Translations under genes and position numbers: made by a program
In this document: positions 10,636-20,945 of the stretch, piece by piece
How the letters are laid out: every line of letters begins with the position of its first letter
Position numbering within the stretch: position 1 is the first letter of the stretch
From: Euborellia annulipes
Taxonomy: Eukaryota; Arthropoda; Insecta; Dermaptera; Anisolabididae
Length of the DNA: 64,000 nt
Assembly (NCBI GenBank): GCA_023213315.1
Contig: JAKCPI010015784.1
Coordinates: forward strand, 97,971-161,970
Reading direction: 5' to 3'
The notes under the pieces: model-generated
Told to the model about the DNA's origin: nothing
Databases searched by the model: none
What the model saw: the letters and a program-made list of their open reading frames with translations, nothing else

Positions 10636-11161
10636 CTAGACGCAAGCCCCGCCTTCGGCGGGGCTTCACCTAGCAGGGGGCTGCGCCCCTGGACCCCCCT
10701 TGCTCGCCTTCATTGAAAATTGTGAATTTCTATAGAACATATACATATATACATACTGGTACATACATTTTCCCTTTCATTTTTATAATATAGAGAGATT
10801 ATTTTAACGGTTAATTATTCATGAACTTAAGATTTTTTGTGAATCATATCCTTTCCGGGACTCTCCCGATACACAAACAAAAAATTTACGCCGATCTTTT
10901 AGAAATCAAAATGTAAATAAATAAAAAAAATAGTAAACATGGGTAAATATTTATATTTTGTTACCATGGCAACCCTTTCTCCTAATTTTTATTTTTTTCT
11001 TATTTTAACGGTTAATTACTCATTAACTTATTGTTATTAGTGAAACAAAACCTGTCCGGGACTCTCACAAACATACACAGAAAATTTCATCAAAATCGGT
11101 TTAGTCGATTAGGAGGAGTTCAGTCACATACACACGTACAGAAGAATTATATATATAAAGA
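10636..11161 (-). mobile_element. Non-autonomous Helitron, first of a head-to-tail pair
   Basis: On the minus strand it begins TCTTTATATATATAATTCTT (11161 downward) and ends with a hairpin of GCCCCGCC/GGCGGGGC and CTAG at 10636-10639. It shares more than 450 bases of order with 8226-8716, including GAGAGTCCCGGA near both ends and the GTTACCATGGCAAC X-box variant. It abuts the next Helitron with no spacer. Confidence 0.88.
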
Positions 11162-11985
11162 CTAGACGCAAAGCCCCGCCTTCGGCGGGGCTTTCCGCCA
11201 GCCAGGCGGCTTCGCCCCCTGGACCCCCTTGCTCGCCTTCGGCGGGCAAGTTTTTTGCCAATTTAGAATATGCATGTGTTCAGATGTTAAAAAAGGCTCT
11301 TGAGTTCAAGCGAGGTTATCGGCTGGGGACAGCAAAAGGGTCTATTACTACTCTATTCTTTTTTATTTTCAACTGGTTGCGTAGCTTATCCCACAGCCCT
11401 AGTCGTATACCTGGAAAGCTGGGACTCGGAGCTACAAACTTCCTCCTCTAATTTCCAAGTCAACTTCCCTTTTTTAAGAAATTTGTTTACTATGTTTCTC
11501 CCTGGTTCATATATGTGTACTTAATTCATTCAATAGATTCATTGAAAATTGTGAATTTCTATAGAACATATACTTATATACATACCGGTAGCCTACATAC
11601 AAACATTTTCCCATTTCATTTTTATTATATATAGAGTTTATTTTAACGGTTAATTATTCATGAACTTAAGATTTTTTGTGAATCATATCCTTTTCGGGAC
11701 TCTCCCGGTACACAGACAAAAAATTGACGCCAATATATTAGAATTCAAAATGTTAGTAAACATGGGTAAATATTTATATTTTGTTACCATGGCCACTATT
11801 TCTCCTAATTTTTATTTTTTTCTTTTTTTTAACGATTAATTACTCATTAACTTATTGTTATTTGTGAAACAAAACCTGTCCGGGACTCTCACAAACATAC
11901 ACAGAAAATTTCATCATAATTGGTTCAGTCGTTTAGGAGGAGTTCAGTCACATACACACGTACAGAAGAATTATATATATAAAGA
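11162..11985 (-). mobile_element. Second Helitron of the pair, with extra filler DNA
   Basis: CTAG at 11162-11165 directly follows the 5' end of the neighbouring copy, and its own 5' end (TC...) is at 11985. Compared with 10636-11161 it holds about 270 additional bases (11255-11540), including a 74-codon open frame without a recognisable domain. A related stretch (CTAATTTCCAAG...CAACTT) recurs in the Helitrons at 52225-52435 and 56271-56839, so the filler is subfamily sequence rather than a fresh capture. Confidence 0.85.
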
Positions 11986-12083
11986 AGAAAAAATATCATT
12001 TTACTTGGTAGCAAGTCTACTCTCTGATTATATAAAAAAATCTGGTGTGACTGGTCGCACCAGATTTTTTGTGTCGATATATA

Positions 12084-13000
12084 CCACTGTGATCAAAAAG
12101 TAAGGTGAATTTGTTTATAAAATGTAAATTCTTTATTTATTCTTCCAAATCAATTTCATCCCCTTCAAAGTAATCCCCGCCCGATAAAACGCACTTTTTC
12201 CAACGATTTTTCCAGTCCTCGAAACAGTTGGAATAGTCATTTTCCGGTATAGCCTTCAAGACCTTCTTCGATTCGGTTTTTATCTCCTCAATCGTGTCAA
12301 AACGGCGTCCCCGCATTGGCCTCTTGAGTTTGCTGAATAGCCAGAAGTCGCACGGAGCCAAATCAGGCGAATACGGTGGTTGCGGAACGATATGAGTCGA
12401 GTTTTTGGCAAAAAAAGTCGCGAAGAACCAATGCAGTATGACATGGTGCATTATCGTGATGAAGGAACCAAGAGTTGTTCGCCCATAATTCCGGCCGTTT
12501 CAGACGAATAGCTTCACGCAACACTATCAGCGAGATCTCTAATTGTCAATCGACGATTTTCAAGCACCAAATCTTTGAGTTTTTGGACGTGGCCCTCGTC
12601 GGTAGACGTTGATGGTCGTCCAGAGCGCGGTTCGTCTTCAACGCGTTCTCGGCCCTCTTTGAACTCGTTGTACCACTTATAAACGTTTTTTTGTGCCATA
12701 GTTTGATCACCAAAGGCCTTCCGCAACATTTTCAACGTGTCCGCACAAGAATATTCGCTCCGCAAACAAAATTTGATGCAAGTTCTTTGCTCAACAAAAT
12801 CACCCATTGTAAAAATCGAAAAATTCACTTTTGGTTGTTTACAAAAACACGTGTAACTCGGAGATAATTAAACCTTTTGACAAACAGACGCTTGGCAAAT
12901 GTTATAGACAGTCCTACCAACCTAGGAAAAAAATTTACCTGCCTTCCTAATGCCCGGGAGTTTTAAATGACAATTTCACCTTACTTTTTGATCACAGTAG
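12084..13000 (-). mobile_element. Internally deleted mariner element
   Basis: TIR ACTGTGATCAAAAAGTAAGG matches in inverse CCTTACTTTTTGATCACAGT. TA flanks both sides (12082-12083 and 13001-13002). At 917 bp it is well below the usual 1.3 kb of mariner. The coding remnant lies at 12137-12828. Confidence 0.9.
12137..12828 (-). pseudogene. Broken mariner (DD34D-type) transposase
   Basis: The N-terminal part has the helix-turn-helix region with KNVYKWYNEFKEGRE and the linker RSGRPSTSTDE. The frame then jumps directly to a stretch with WFLHHDNAPCHTA (second catalytic Asp). A second frameshift precedes PPYSPDLAPCDFWLF (third catalytic Asp). The segment with the first catalytic Asp is deleted, roughly 110-120 codons. 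The copy cannot encode an active enzyme. Confidence 0.9.
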
Positions 13001-13544
13001 TATTTAGTTTCCGACAGAAAGCTACATTTGAATTTAAGATATAAAATTTATAAACATGAGAAAATATTTATATTTTGTTACCATGGCAACCATTTCTCCT
13101 ATCTTCTCTATGAAGTACAAGAGTAAAGTGGGCTTCAGAAGATTTCAATGACAAAATGAGAATATACATTTTAAAGAGCATCTAAAAAATGATGGATTTT
13201 TGAATTTTAATCAAAATCGTTCGGCAGCGAATTTTGAGAAAATCGAAAAAAACTGAAAAAGTGCATCAGTAAAGTACTAGTACTCTTTGGCCGATTTTGT
13301 TCAAAAGCTTCGTGTCACGTCGCAGGGGGGTGTCTAACTTAAATATAAAATTTCAACCTCCTAGCTCTTTTCTTTCTTGAGATATTTTGTTTACATACAC
13401 ACACCGACAGACCATATCGCGAAAACCACTTTTTTTGGATTCAGGGGACTTCAAAACGTGTATATCCATCAAAATCTCGACATGAATCCAATACTTTCTC
13501 TCTCATATATATTAACATAAATATAGAGGTAAGAGAAAGTAAAA

Positions 13545-14100
13545 ATGAATCTCCATTTGAAGCTACGTCCAGTTGGTTTAAGAGAAATGAATATTTTATT
13601 TAAACAAGAGAGAGAGAGAGAGCAAACAAATGAGAAAAATTCCAGAGAGAAGAATCCAGACAGCCCTGTTGATGATGAAGGGTTGATCTCCGAATAGAGA
13701 GAAGACCCTTCGGGCGTTCTCTCTCAGTCAGTGGAGGGCCCTCATTTTCTGCAAGAGGCCCGAAGGGCCGAAACTGAAAATACCTACCGCCTCCGCAATC
13801 GAAAACCCCGAGGGCGTTAAGGGTATGGTATGAGGGGGCAGAAAGAGACCGAGAGAGAGAGAGAGAAAAAGAGCCTTAAGGCCATTCATTCCTCGAAATA
13901 ACCCACCTGACCCAAGCTATTGCTTGCTGCTGCCGCCGCCGCCTCATAATCACTTTCCTTTTTAGATGTGAATTCTTTAAAAATATAATTATGTGAAAAT
14001 ACCTATTCGATGATTTTAGAAATGCTATTTTATTTTGAAAGGAAATATCGAAAAATATTCAAATGTCATTGTCACTGGACTATTTTTCATGATAAAATTA
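13545..14100. other. Unique, partly GC-rich DNA with GA repeats
   Basis: (GA)n tracts occur near 13608-13621 and 13849-13866. Between them is a GC-richer stretch containing the short dyad GGCCCGAAGGGCC and a (GCC)n tract at 13931-13943. No open frame of note was seen. It could be host regulatory DNA, but nothing specific supports that. Confidence 0.4.
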
Positions 14101-14102
14101 AT

Positions 14103-14778
14103 TCCAATAAAAAAATCTGGTGTGACTGGCGCACAGCACACAACTTTCTCTTACCTTCGGTAATCGAAAGTTGTGGACTGTGCTTGTCACACCAGATTTT
14201 TTGTGTCGACATGTATTTAGTTCCCGGCAGTAGGGAATATTTGAATTCAGATGTAAAATTTATAAGTATGGGAAAATATTTATATTTTGTTACCATGGCA
14301 ACCATTTCTCCTATCTTTCCTATGAAGTACAAGAGTAAAGTGTCCTTCAAACAATTTTGAGGGCAAAACGAGAATATACATTTGAAAGAGCATCTAAAAA
14401 ATAATTGATTTTTGAATTTTAATCAAAATCGTTAGAGCGAATTTTGAGAAAATCGAAAAAAAACTGAAAAAGTACATCAGTAAAGTACTAGTACTTTTTG
14501 GCCGATTTTGATTAAAAGCTTATTTTCACGCACCCGGGGAGTGTTTAACTTATATATAAAATTTCAACTTCATAGCTCAATTCCTTCATGTTTAAAATTG
14601 AACACACACACCACACACCCACAGACAGACCATGTCGCGAAAACCACTTTTTTGGACTCAGGGGACCTCAAAACGTGAAGATCCATCAAAATCTCGACAT
14701 CGAATTTTTGACATGAATCCAATACTTTCTTTCTCTATATATATATAACATATATATATAGAGGTAAGAGAAAGTAAA
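14103..14778 (-). mobile_element. Near full-length M-family repeat
   Basis: H2 is complete (about 14109-14201, with TTACC-TTC-GGTAA at its tip), followed by GTGTCGACAT, the X-box GTTACCATGGCAAC, the body, a CA-rich tract and H1 ending GGTAAGAGAAAGTA. Open frames crossing it are artefacts of the repeat; the same peptide is predicted from many copies. Confidence 0.92.
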
Positions 14779-15335
14779 AAAACCCGGTTCATCCTCAAAG
14801 ATTTTTGAGAATTTTACCATTGGAAAGCATTGGGTTCTATCTTTCATGAAAATTGAAGCCAAATTAATAAAAATTGTTATATAATTAAATTTTTATTTAT
14901 TTATTTATTTTTTCCTAAGCAAGAGATCGAGGATGGGCCCCGCCGAAGGCTGGCGCTCCGGCTAGTTTATTTAAATTCATCCAAAATTGACTAAAAAAAA
15001 ATCATTCTGTGATTTTATGAAATCACGATACACGACGAAACTTTTTTTTCGATTCGTAGGCGTTTAACTGTACCGAAAATTTTCAGAAAATTATTAAAAT
15101 TTGGTTTTTACAAATGTATTAAAATAAAATATAGATATAGGTAATTAAAATTAAATAACTAAATCTCACAATTATTATTTTATAATTCGTCTTATATATT
15201 AAATTTCAACTTTTCTGTTTTTGTCATATATATGGTTGAAGATAATTTAGTAGATCCTGATATGCATTAGTGCTTTAAGCACGGATTATTGTTTCAAATG
15301 TTATAATGGGGGGGGGGGGCGGCAGATATCAGGGG
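14779..15335. other. AT-rich DNA with a Helitron 3' terminus
   Basis: GGGCCCCGCCGAAGGCTGGCGCTCCGGCTAGT at 14935-14967 resembles a degenerate Helitron 3' hairpin with CTAG. Its 5' part is unrecognised. A run of G at about 15309-15319 precedes the hAT MITE target site. Confidence 0.4.
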
Positions 15336-16524
15336 TAGGGATGTGGTATCGAAAAAATGTATCGATACTTGTACTTGGTATCGTATCGAAAAGAAAGTAT
15401 CGATACCAGTAGGTATCGAGTATTTTTTAAAGTCTGAGTATTTTTTCTTTTTTTTAAAGTCTTTTCGGCATCTTAGGCTACTGACGTCGTTCAAAGGGCC
15501 CAATAGAAGTCTGTCCAATTTCACTGGTCGACAAAAATGAACATTTTTTCTTTCACAAGAATACAGATATGAGATTCTAGAAGTATTTTTTATAAATTCA
15601 AGTATAATTTCAGTTTTTCTCCATCAGCCACAGTTTTAGAGATATAGAGAAAAATAAATTTTAATAGAAAATGTGCTCTAAATGACTTTTATTTTGACAT
15701 AATTAAATATTTATTAATTCATAAATCCGAAAAAAATAAGGATGTACCGCCGAGAGTCGAACCACGGATCATCCAAATTGTACTCGGAGTGCCCTTTTAT
15801 TTTGCACTATCAAGATTTTTTTAAGGCGACAACCCTTAAAAATATGCAGATAGTTTTACTACATATAAATTTGATGTTTAGACCCAATCGGGAGGTCATT
15901 CAGATGTGCCGCAAACGGCTAAAAGTGTAGAAAAATCCAATTTTTCAAGTTTTTAAAAATTCAAAATAAGTTCCATTTTAGAGCACATTTTTTCTATTAA
16001 AATTTATTTTTTTTCTATATATCAGCCTGATGAACAAATTCTAAATACATATCTGACATCAGTATAAAAAAATATACTATTGTACTAGATTCTAAATCAG
16101 ATTTCTTGGGAATAAAACCTTGTAGACAAGTGTTATTATTTAGTTTATAATTTGGCTTTTCCATTTAATATTTGCGAAACTTTTAAATTTACTAAATACA
16201 GTATGCAATAATACAAAAAAAATTTAATTAGAAATTTAATGTTATTAAATGAAAGGGTTTTTATTAAAAATTATCAAATTTTCCATTATTAATAAATAAT
16301 TATAAGGAATATGATGAAATAAAGTCTATCCCACAAATATCGACCTTCTGTTAAGTCTATATGGCCTAAGATTCAGAAAAAAAGAAAAAATATTTGAATG
16401 AGTACTTTTCATTCGATACCGTCACTCAAGTACTCATATGAGTAAAGTATCGAGTAAAAAACGTACTAGTATCGAAACAAAAGTATCGTTACCAGGAAGT
16501 ATCGATACTTTTTTCGTGTCCCTA
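15336..16524. mobile_element. hAT MITE with a nested TA-foldback
   Basis: The termini TAGGGATGTGGTATCG and CGTGTCCCTA are inverted in their outer bases, and ATCAGGGG flanks both sides (15328-15335 and 16525-16532). Subterminal sequence is rich in GTATCGATAC-type dyads. A foldback element occupies 15522-16132. No transposase is present. Confidence 0.85.
15522..16132. mobile_element. Foldback element, CACTGGTCGACAA family
   Basis: The left end CACTGGTCGACAA pairs with TTGTAGACAAGTG on the right. Inner landmarks GTTTTAGAGATATAGAG, TGTGCTCTAA and CCGCAAACGGCT are shared with the larger palindrome at 27169-29031. It is non-coding and inside the hAT MITE at 15336-16524. Confidence 0.7.
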
Positions 16525-16840
16525 ATCAGGGGATATCAATTAAAAAAAGATTTACTAAAAAAAAAGGTAAAATGATATGAATTTTGTATAGAAAATTTTA
16601 AGGAGGGGGGCGGAAAATTTTACCCCCCCCCCTAAAAATCTCGTAGTTCCGACCCTGGTTATAATTAAATAGTATTTATTATGAAATATGTCCTAAAAAA
16701 ATTTATATTTAATGCTACTTGCACAATTGACAAAAAAAATTATATATAATCCAATGAAAACAAAAAAAAAACTTTTATGTTAAGAGGATGCGTTACAAGG
16801 GCAGCCAAGGCGAAAAATAAAACAAAATCTATTTTTTGTC

Positions 16841-16873
16841 GACGTTTCGAGTGCCGATCGCACTCTTCATCAG
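16841..16873 (-). ncRNA. Hammerhead-like motif, left arm
   Basis: The reverse complement reads CTGATGA, stem II GAGTGC/GCACTC with a five-base loop, GAAAC, GTC. It is a perfect inverted copy of the motif at 17029-17061. Confidence 0.72.
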
Positions 16874-17028
16874 GACAAAAATGATGTCAATTCGTCAGGT
16901 CGTTTGACATGGCAGTATAGCTAGCATTCGACCTCGAAATACTAGAGTCTTCAAGTAAATGTAAAAATGGTTAAAACGTTGCTATACTGCCATGTCAAAC
17001 GACCTGACGAATTGACATCATTTTTGTC

Positions 17029-17061
17029 CTGATGAAGAGTGCGATCGGCACTCGAAACGTC
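17029..17061 (+). ncRNA. Hammerhead-like motif, right arm
   Basis: CTGATGA at 17029-17035, then a perfect 6-bp stem II (GAGTGC and GCACTC), then GAAAC and GTC. All core positions of the catalytic centre are intact. Helix III is limited to the palindrome ACGT, so a dimeric fold is the likely active form (inference). Confidence 0.75.
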
Positions 17062-17226
17062 GACAAAAAATAGATTTTGTTTTATTTTTCGCCTTGGCTG
17101 CCCTTGTAACGCATCCTCATATCATAATATCCAGCCATCAAGAAACAACTTTTATGTTAATTTTCTCAAAATTCGGCAGGTGGCGCTTGACACACTAATG
17201 CGTAACACGGTCCAAATAACGTAGCA

Positions 17227-18027
17227 TCTATATATATAATTCACTAATGTCCGTCCGTCTGTCTGTCTGTCTGTCACGCTCTATTTAGGCAACTTCCCGT
17301 TGGAATTTTGAAATGAAATTTTTTATACATAAATAGGACCTTCTCGGGATTACAGGAAAATTATTTTCATCCCGAAATTCCCATAACTTTTTGAGTTATT
17401 AATTTTTTAAAGTTACGATTTCTCCCATAGGAAATGTATAGAGAAATATTTAAGTATTCTTTTCATTTGTGTATTCCATGAATGTAAACAAATCTTCAAA
17501 CAGGCACTGGTTTGGAATAGTAATGATAATTTTTTTTCATAATTAAGAAGAAAAGGCGAGGGTCCGCCGCAGGCGGGCCCGAGCCAGCTGGAGGGGGTCC
17601 AGGGGGCGAAGCCCCCTGTCTAGACGCAAAGGCGGGCGCCACGGGTTCTCATAATTAAGAAAAAGCGAGGGTCCGCCGCAGGCGAAGCCCCCTGTCTATA
17701 TGTAAAGGCGGGCGCCACGGGTTCTCATAAATAAGAAAAGGCGAGGGTCCGCCGCAGGCGGGCCCGAGCCAGCTGGAGGGGGTCCAGGGGGCGAAGCCCC
17801 CTGTCTAGACGCAAAGGCGGGCGCCACGGGTTCTCATAATTAAGAAAAAGCGAGGGTCCGCCGCAGGCGAAGCCCCCCTGTCTATATGTAAAGGCGGGCG
17901 CCACGGGTTCTCATAAATAAGAAAAGGCGAGGGTCCGCCGCAGGCGCGCCGAGCCAGCTGGAGGGGGTCCAGGGGGGCGAAGCCCCCGTCAGACGCGAAG
18001 CCCGCCGAAGGCGGGCGACGCGGCTAG
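17227..18027 (+). mobile_element. Helitron (GTCTGTCTGTCACGCTC subfamily)
   Basis: It begins TCTATATATATAATTCACTA, continues with TGTCCGTC and a GTCTGTCTG tract, and ends with a GCCCGCCGAAGGCGGGC hairpin near CTAG. The AT-rich 5' part contains CCCGAAATTCCCATAACTTT, shared with copies at 18994 and 59230. The 3' half is a compound minisatellite. There is no coding. Confidence 0.85.
17539..18000 (+). repeat. Compound minisatellite within the Helitron 3' part
   Basis: Units run from ATAA(T/A)TAAGAAAA through CGAGGGTCCGCCGCAGG to GCGCCACGGGTTCTC. A long unit (about 109 bp) alternates with a short one (about 76 bp, lacking the GGGCCCGAGCCAGCTGG segment): long, short, long, short, long. The repeating period is therefore a dimer of about 185 bp. 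Each unit resembles the Helitron 3' end, so it likely arose by repeated end bypass or unequal exchange. Confidence 0.85.
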
Positions 18028-18150
18028 TAGTAAAGAAACTTGGTGTGTGACGTCACAGCTTGTACGCGACATGCTGATACAAGAGCGAAAAAATTTGAGA
18101 CCATCAAATAAAAATTTCATTTAAAAATTGCTTCTAGATCATATATTTTT

Positions 18151-18396
18151 TATTTTTTTTTTAAACACTCACACTTTTTTCTCATTCACACTCACACTCA
18201 CACAGTCTTTTCGGCATTTTAAGACTTTGACGATAACCGTTAATTATTAATATATTTATTTGGGGTCCAGGCATTCTTATTTAAGTCATTTGGTATCCAA
18301 ATGGCTTAAATAAAATCATCGGACTGCCTGGGATCCGAACCCATGACCTTTGGTATACAAGACTAGCACGCTAACCCCTACACCGAGCTCGTGGGC
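18151..18396 (-). mobile_element. tRNA-derived SINE, full length
   Basis: On the minus strand: head with A and B boxes, CAGTCCGATGATTTTATTTA, the TTGGATACCAAATG dyad, tail GCCGAAAAGACTGTGTGAG with TG-rich repeats, and poly-A at 18151-18162. The tail lacks part of the GGCCTAAGTT segment. Confidence 0.88.
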
Positions 18397-18993
18397 TTGC
18401 AAAATGAATTTTCACAGAAATAATTGAATAGCATTTGCACCGCCCCCCATGGGGTCTATATTGACCACTTGATTTAGATAGACATTACATTAATATGGGA
18501 AAGTAGACCTAGTGAATTCGGTTGTTTTTCTCTCTCTCTCTCTCTCTCTCCAATGACCTGTTTCAAAATTTTATTAACCCTAGGGGTATCGAAACATTTC
18601 TTTTGGTTAATCAAATAGAATTAGTTTTCAAAGAATATGCATATCAAGTCGATAGCGGCGTTTTTTTTTTTCAATTGCTCTTTATATATAATTCTGCCCG
18701 GAAGGTAAAGTAAAAAAAGAGGAGGAGGAGGAGGAGGAGGAGGAGAAACGTTGAGCAAGGGGCTGTTGCCAGAGGCTAGGGACGGCGACCAGGATCAGGA
18801 CCCGGCTTCACTCTGGACCCCTCTGGCTCCAGCGTCTTGCTCCATTTGCAGCGAGAGTCACTCAGCTAGCTAGCTACAAGCCCAACAACTTTCCAAAACG
18901 TGCTTTGCCATTATTATAACATTTTTTTAATTTTATCCATGAATATTTGTTTTTAAAGGTGGTGTGTTTAGAACAAGAGATTTTTTTGAGTAA
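18397..18993. other. Unique DNA with (TC)n and (GGA)n tracts
   Basis: (TC)n lies at 18531-18550 and (GGA)n at about 18719-18744. The following GC-richer stretch to 18885 has no open frame with coding character. No TE landmark was seen. Confidence 0.4.
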
Positions 18994-19500
18994 TCTATCT
19001 ATATAATAGTGGAGTGTCTGTCTGTCTGTCACGCTCTGGTGGAATTTTGAAACCAAATTGTACAGTCTTATAGAGGACGTTCCGGGAAAAATACTCGGTT
19101 CCCGAAATTCCTGTAACTTTTTGAGTTATTAATTCCTAAAGTTACGATTTCTCCCATAGGAAATGTATAGAGAAATATCTTTGTATGCTTTGCATTTTAT
19201 ATATTCTATGAATGTAAACAAATCCTCAAGCAGGCACTGGATTGGAATAGAAATATGATTTTTTTTAAAAACCCTTTTCGGCTAACCGAGGCCATTTGGG
19301 GGTTATTTCTTTATACGTATAATTTTTAATTACAAGTACCAATGACTACCGAGGGGCGTTCCACACGCTGATTACTCGGGGTCACCAATCCCAAAATTTC
19401 GCCGAGCTCGGCATCACTGAACCACAACGATTGTGGTGATTGTTGCTCTTCTCCGTTGCCAGGCTCCCCGGCGAATTTTCTTTTGATAATTAAGAAAAAG
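18994..19500 (+). mobile_element. Helitron lacking its 3' end, hosting a 5S-derived SINE
   Basis: It starts TCTATCTATATAATAGTGG, has GTCTGTCTGTCACGCTCTGG and the conserved GTTACGATTTCTCCCATAGG and CAGGCACTGGATTGGAATAG blocks. After the SINE at 19259-19472 the sequence TTTTGATAATTAAGAAAAAG resumes, then breaks into a SINE head piece (19503-19545). The 3' hairpin and CTAG are missing. Confidence 0.75.
19259..19472 (-). mobile_element. 5S rRNA-derived SINE (SINE3-type)
   Basis: On the minus strand the head runs from GCCGGGGAGCCTGGCAACGG. It includes a GTTAAG-like box at the A-box position and ATTGGTGACCCCGAGTAATC, resembling the 5S internal control region (GATGGGTGACCG...). The 3' tail carries GGCCTCGGTTAGCCGAAAAG and poly-A. 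Two relatives lie at 59356 and 56869. The 5S origin is my reading of the motif order. Confidence 0.6.
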
Positions 19501-19635
19501 TGCCCGCGGGCTTTGTATAGGGGTTAGCGTGCTAACCTATAACTAAAATATACGGAATTTCATCATTTTATTGTTATTACTGTCTCTTATCTATGTATAT
19601 ATGTAATATAAGTAGTAATAGTAATATAAGTAGTA

Positions 19636-20236
19636 AGTATTGGATTCATGTTCATGATTTTGATGGATCTTCACGTTTTGAGGTCCCCTGAATCCAAAAA
19701 AGTGGTTTTAGGGACATGGTCTGTCTGTGGGTGTGTATTCAATTTTAAGCATGAAGGAATTGAGCTAGGAGGTTGAAATTTTATATTTAAGTTAGGCACC
19801 CTCCTGGGACGTGACACGAAGCTTTTGAACAAAATCGACCAAAGAGTATTAGTACTTTACTGATGCACTTTTTCAGTTTTTTTCGATTTTCTCAAAAATT
19901 TGTTCCAACGATTTTGATTAAAATTCAAAAATCAATTATTTTTTAAGATGCTCTTTCAAATGTATATTCTCGTTTTGCCCTCAAAATTGTTTGTAGCACA
20001 CTTTACTCTTGTGCTTCATAGAAAAGATAGGAGAAATGGTTGCCATGGTAACAAAATATAAATATTTTCCCATACTTATAAATTTTACATCTGACAAATG
20101 TTCCGTACTGTCGAAAACTAATTATATGACGACACAAAAAATCTGGTGTGACAAGCACAGAACACAACTTTCGATTACCGAAGGGTAAGAGAAAGTTGTA
20201 TGATGTGCGACTAGTCTCACCAGATTTTTTTTAATT
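19636..20236 (+). mobile_element. M-family repeat, H1 truncated
   Basis: It begins at AAGTATTGGATTCATGT, lacks the outer part of H1, and is complete from GTCTGTCTGTGGGTGTG through the X-box GTTGCCATGGTAAC (about 20039-20052) to H2 at 20136-20236. An AGTAGTAATA-type local duplication precedes it. Confidence 0.85.
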
Positions 20237-20569
20237 TCATATTCCCCTCTCCCATTGCGTCTCATTTTTTAACAGTTTAAAATGTTTTGTATAATATACA
20301 ATAATATTTTATGAATGTGTGTATATAGTAGTCAAGATTCCAGTGACGCGTTAGAATGATGATATCGAGTTATTTCTATTTTCTATTGATTGTTTGTTTA
20401 GAAACATTGCAAATAGCAAAATGACAGGATAGGAAATTCCTTAACGTCTAATCGACATATTCATCATCTGATGCTTACATTTAAATGACTAAAATAGATT
20501 CGTAATCTTGATTGATTGATTTTTATTCATACTCTAATTTCCACTCTTGATTAAACAAAAAAAAAAAAA

Positions 20570-20875
20570 AAAATCTGGTGTGAATGTTCGCACCATTTCT
20601 CCTATCTTTCCTATGAAATACAAGAGTAAAGTTGTCTTTAAACAATTTTGAGAGCAAAATGAAAATATATATTTTAAAGAGTATCTAAAAAATAATTGGT
20701 TTTTGAATTTTAATCAAAATTGTTTAAAACGCAAGTTTGAAACTAAGGTGCTATGGGAAACTAAATATATCTCGACACAAAAAATCTGGTGTGACCAGCA
20801 CGGGGCACAACTTTCTCTACCGAAGGGTAAGAGAAAGTTGTGTGCTCTGCGCTAGTCCCACCAGATTTTTTTTAT
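20570..20875. mobile_element. Rearranged M copy with two opposing H2 ends
   Basis: A minus-orientation start (AAAAATCTGGTGTGAATGTTCGCACC) runs straight into the body (TTTCTCCTATCTTTCCTATG). It ends with a plus-orientation H2 at 20777-20872. The X-box and H1 are absent. Such inverted composites also occur at 42104-42645. Confidence 0.75.
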
Positions 20876-20945
20876 CTTTTTTTATAAAATAAATTCTCAT
20901 TTTATTTTTATTTTTTGTTATTTTTTTTATTTCGAGCAGATAACT

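Larger units (their letters stand above)
12035..13541 (-). mobile_element. M-family repeat split by a mariner element
   Basis: A shortened H2 (12035-12072, central part deleted), the X-box GTTACCATGGCAAC (about 13077-13090), the body and H1 (about 13490-13535) are in minus orientation. The mariner sits at 12084-13000 between TGTCGATATA and TATTTAGTTTCCGACAG, which are contiguous in other copies. Confidence 0.88.
16784..17146. mobile_element. Foldback Penelope-like element with paired hammerheads
   Basis: Inverted arms of about 120 bases each run from GAGGATGCGTTACAAGGGCA to its complement and carry divergent hammerhead cores. AACTTTTATGTTAA flanks both ends (16770-16783 and 17147-17160), a 14-bp target duplication. 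The spacer is about 70 bases, and there is no protein-coding content. The near-perfect arms suggest recent insertion. Confidence 0.8.

Noticed and set aside
14010..14360. 116-residue open frame across H2 and the X-box
   Set aside because: The same peptide stretches are predicted from many M copies in both orientations. It is a by-product of the repeat with no codon bias.
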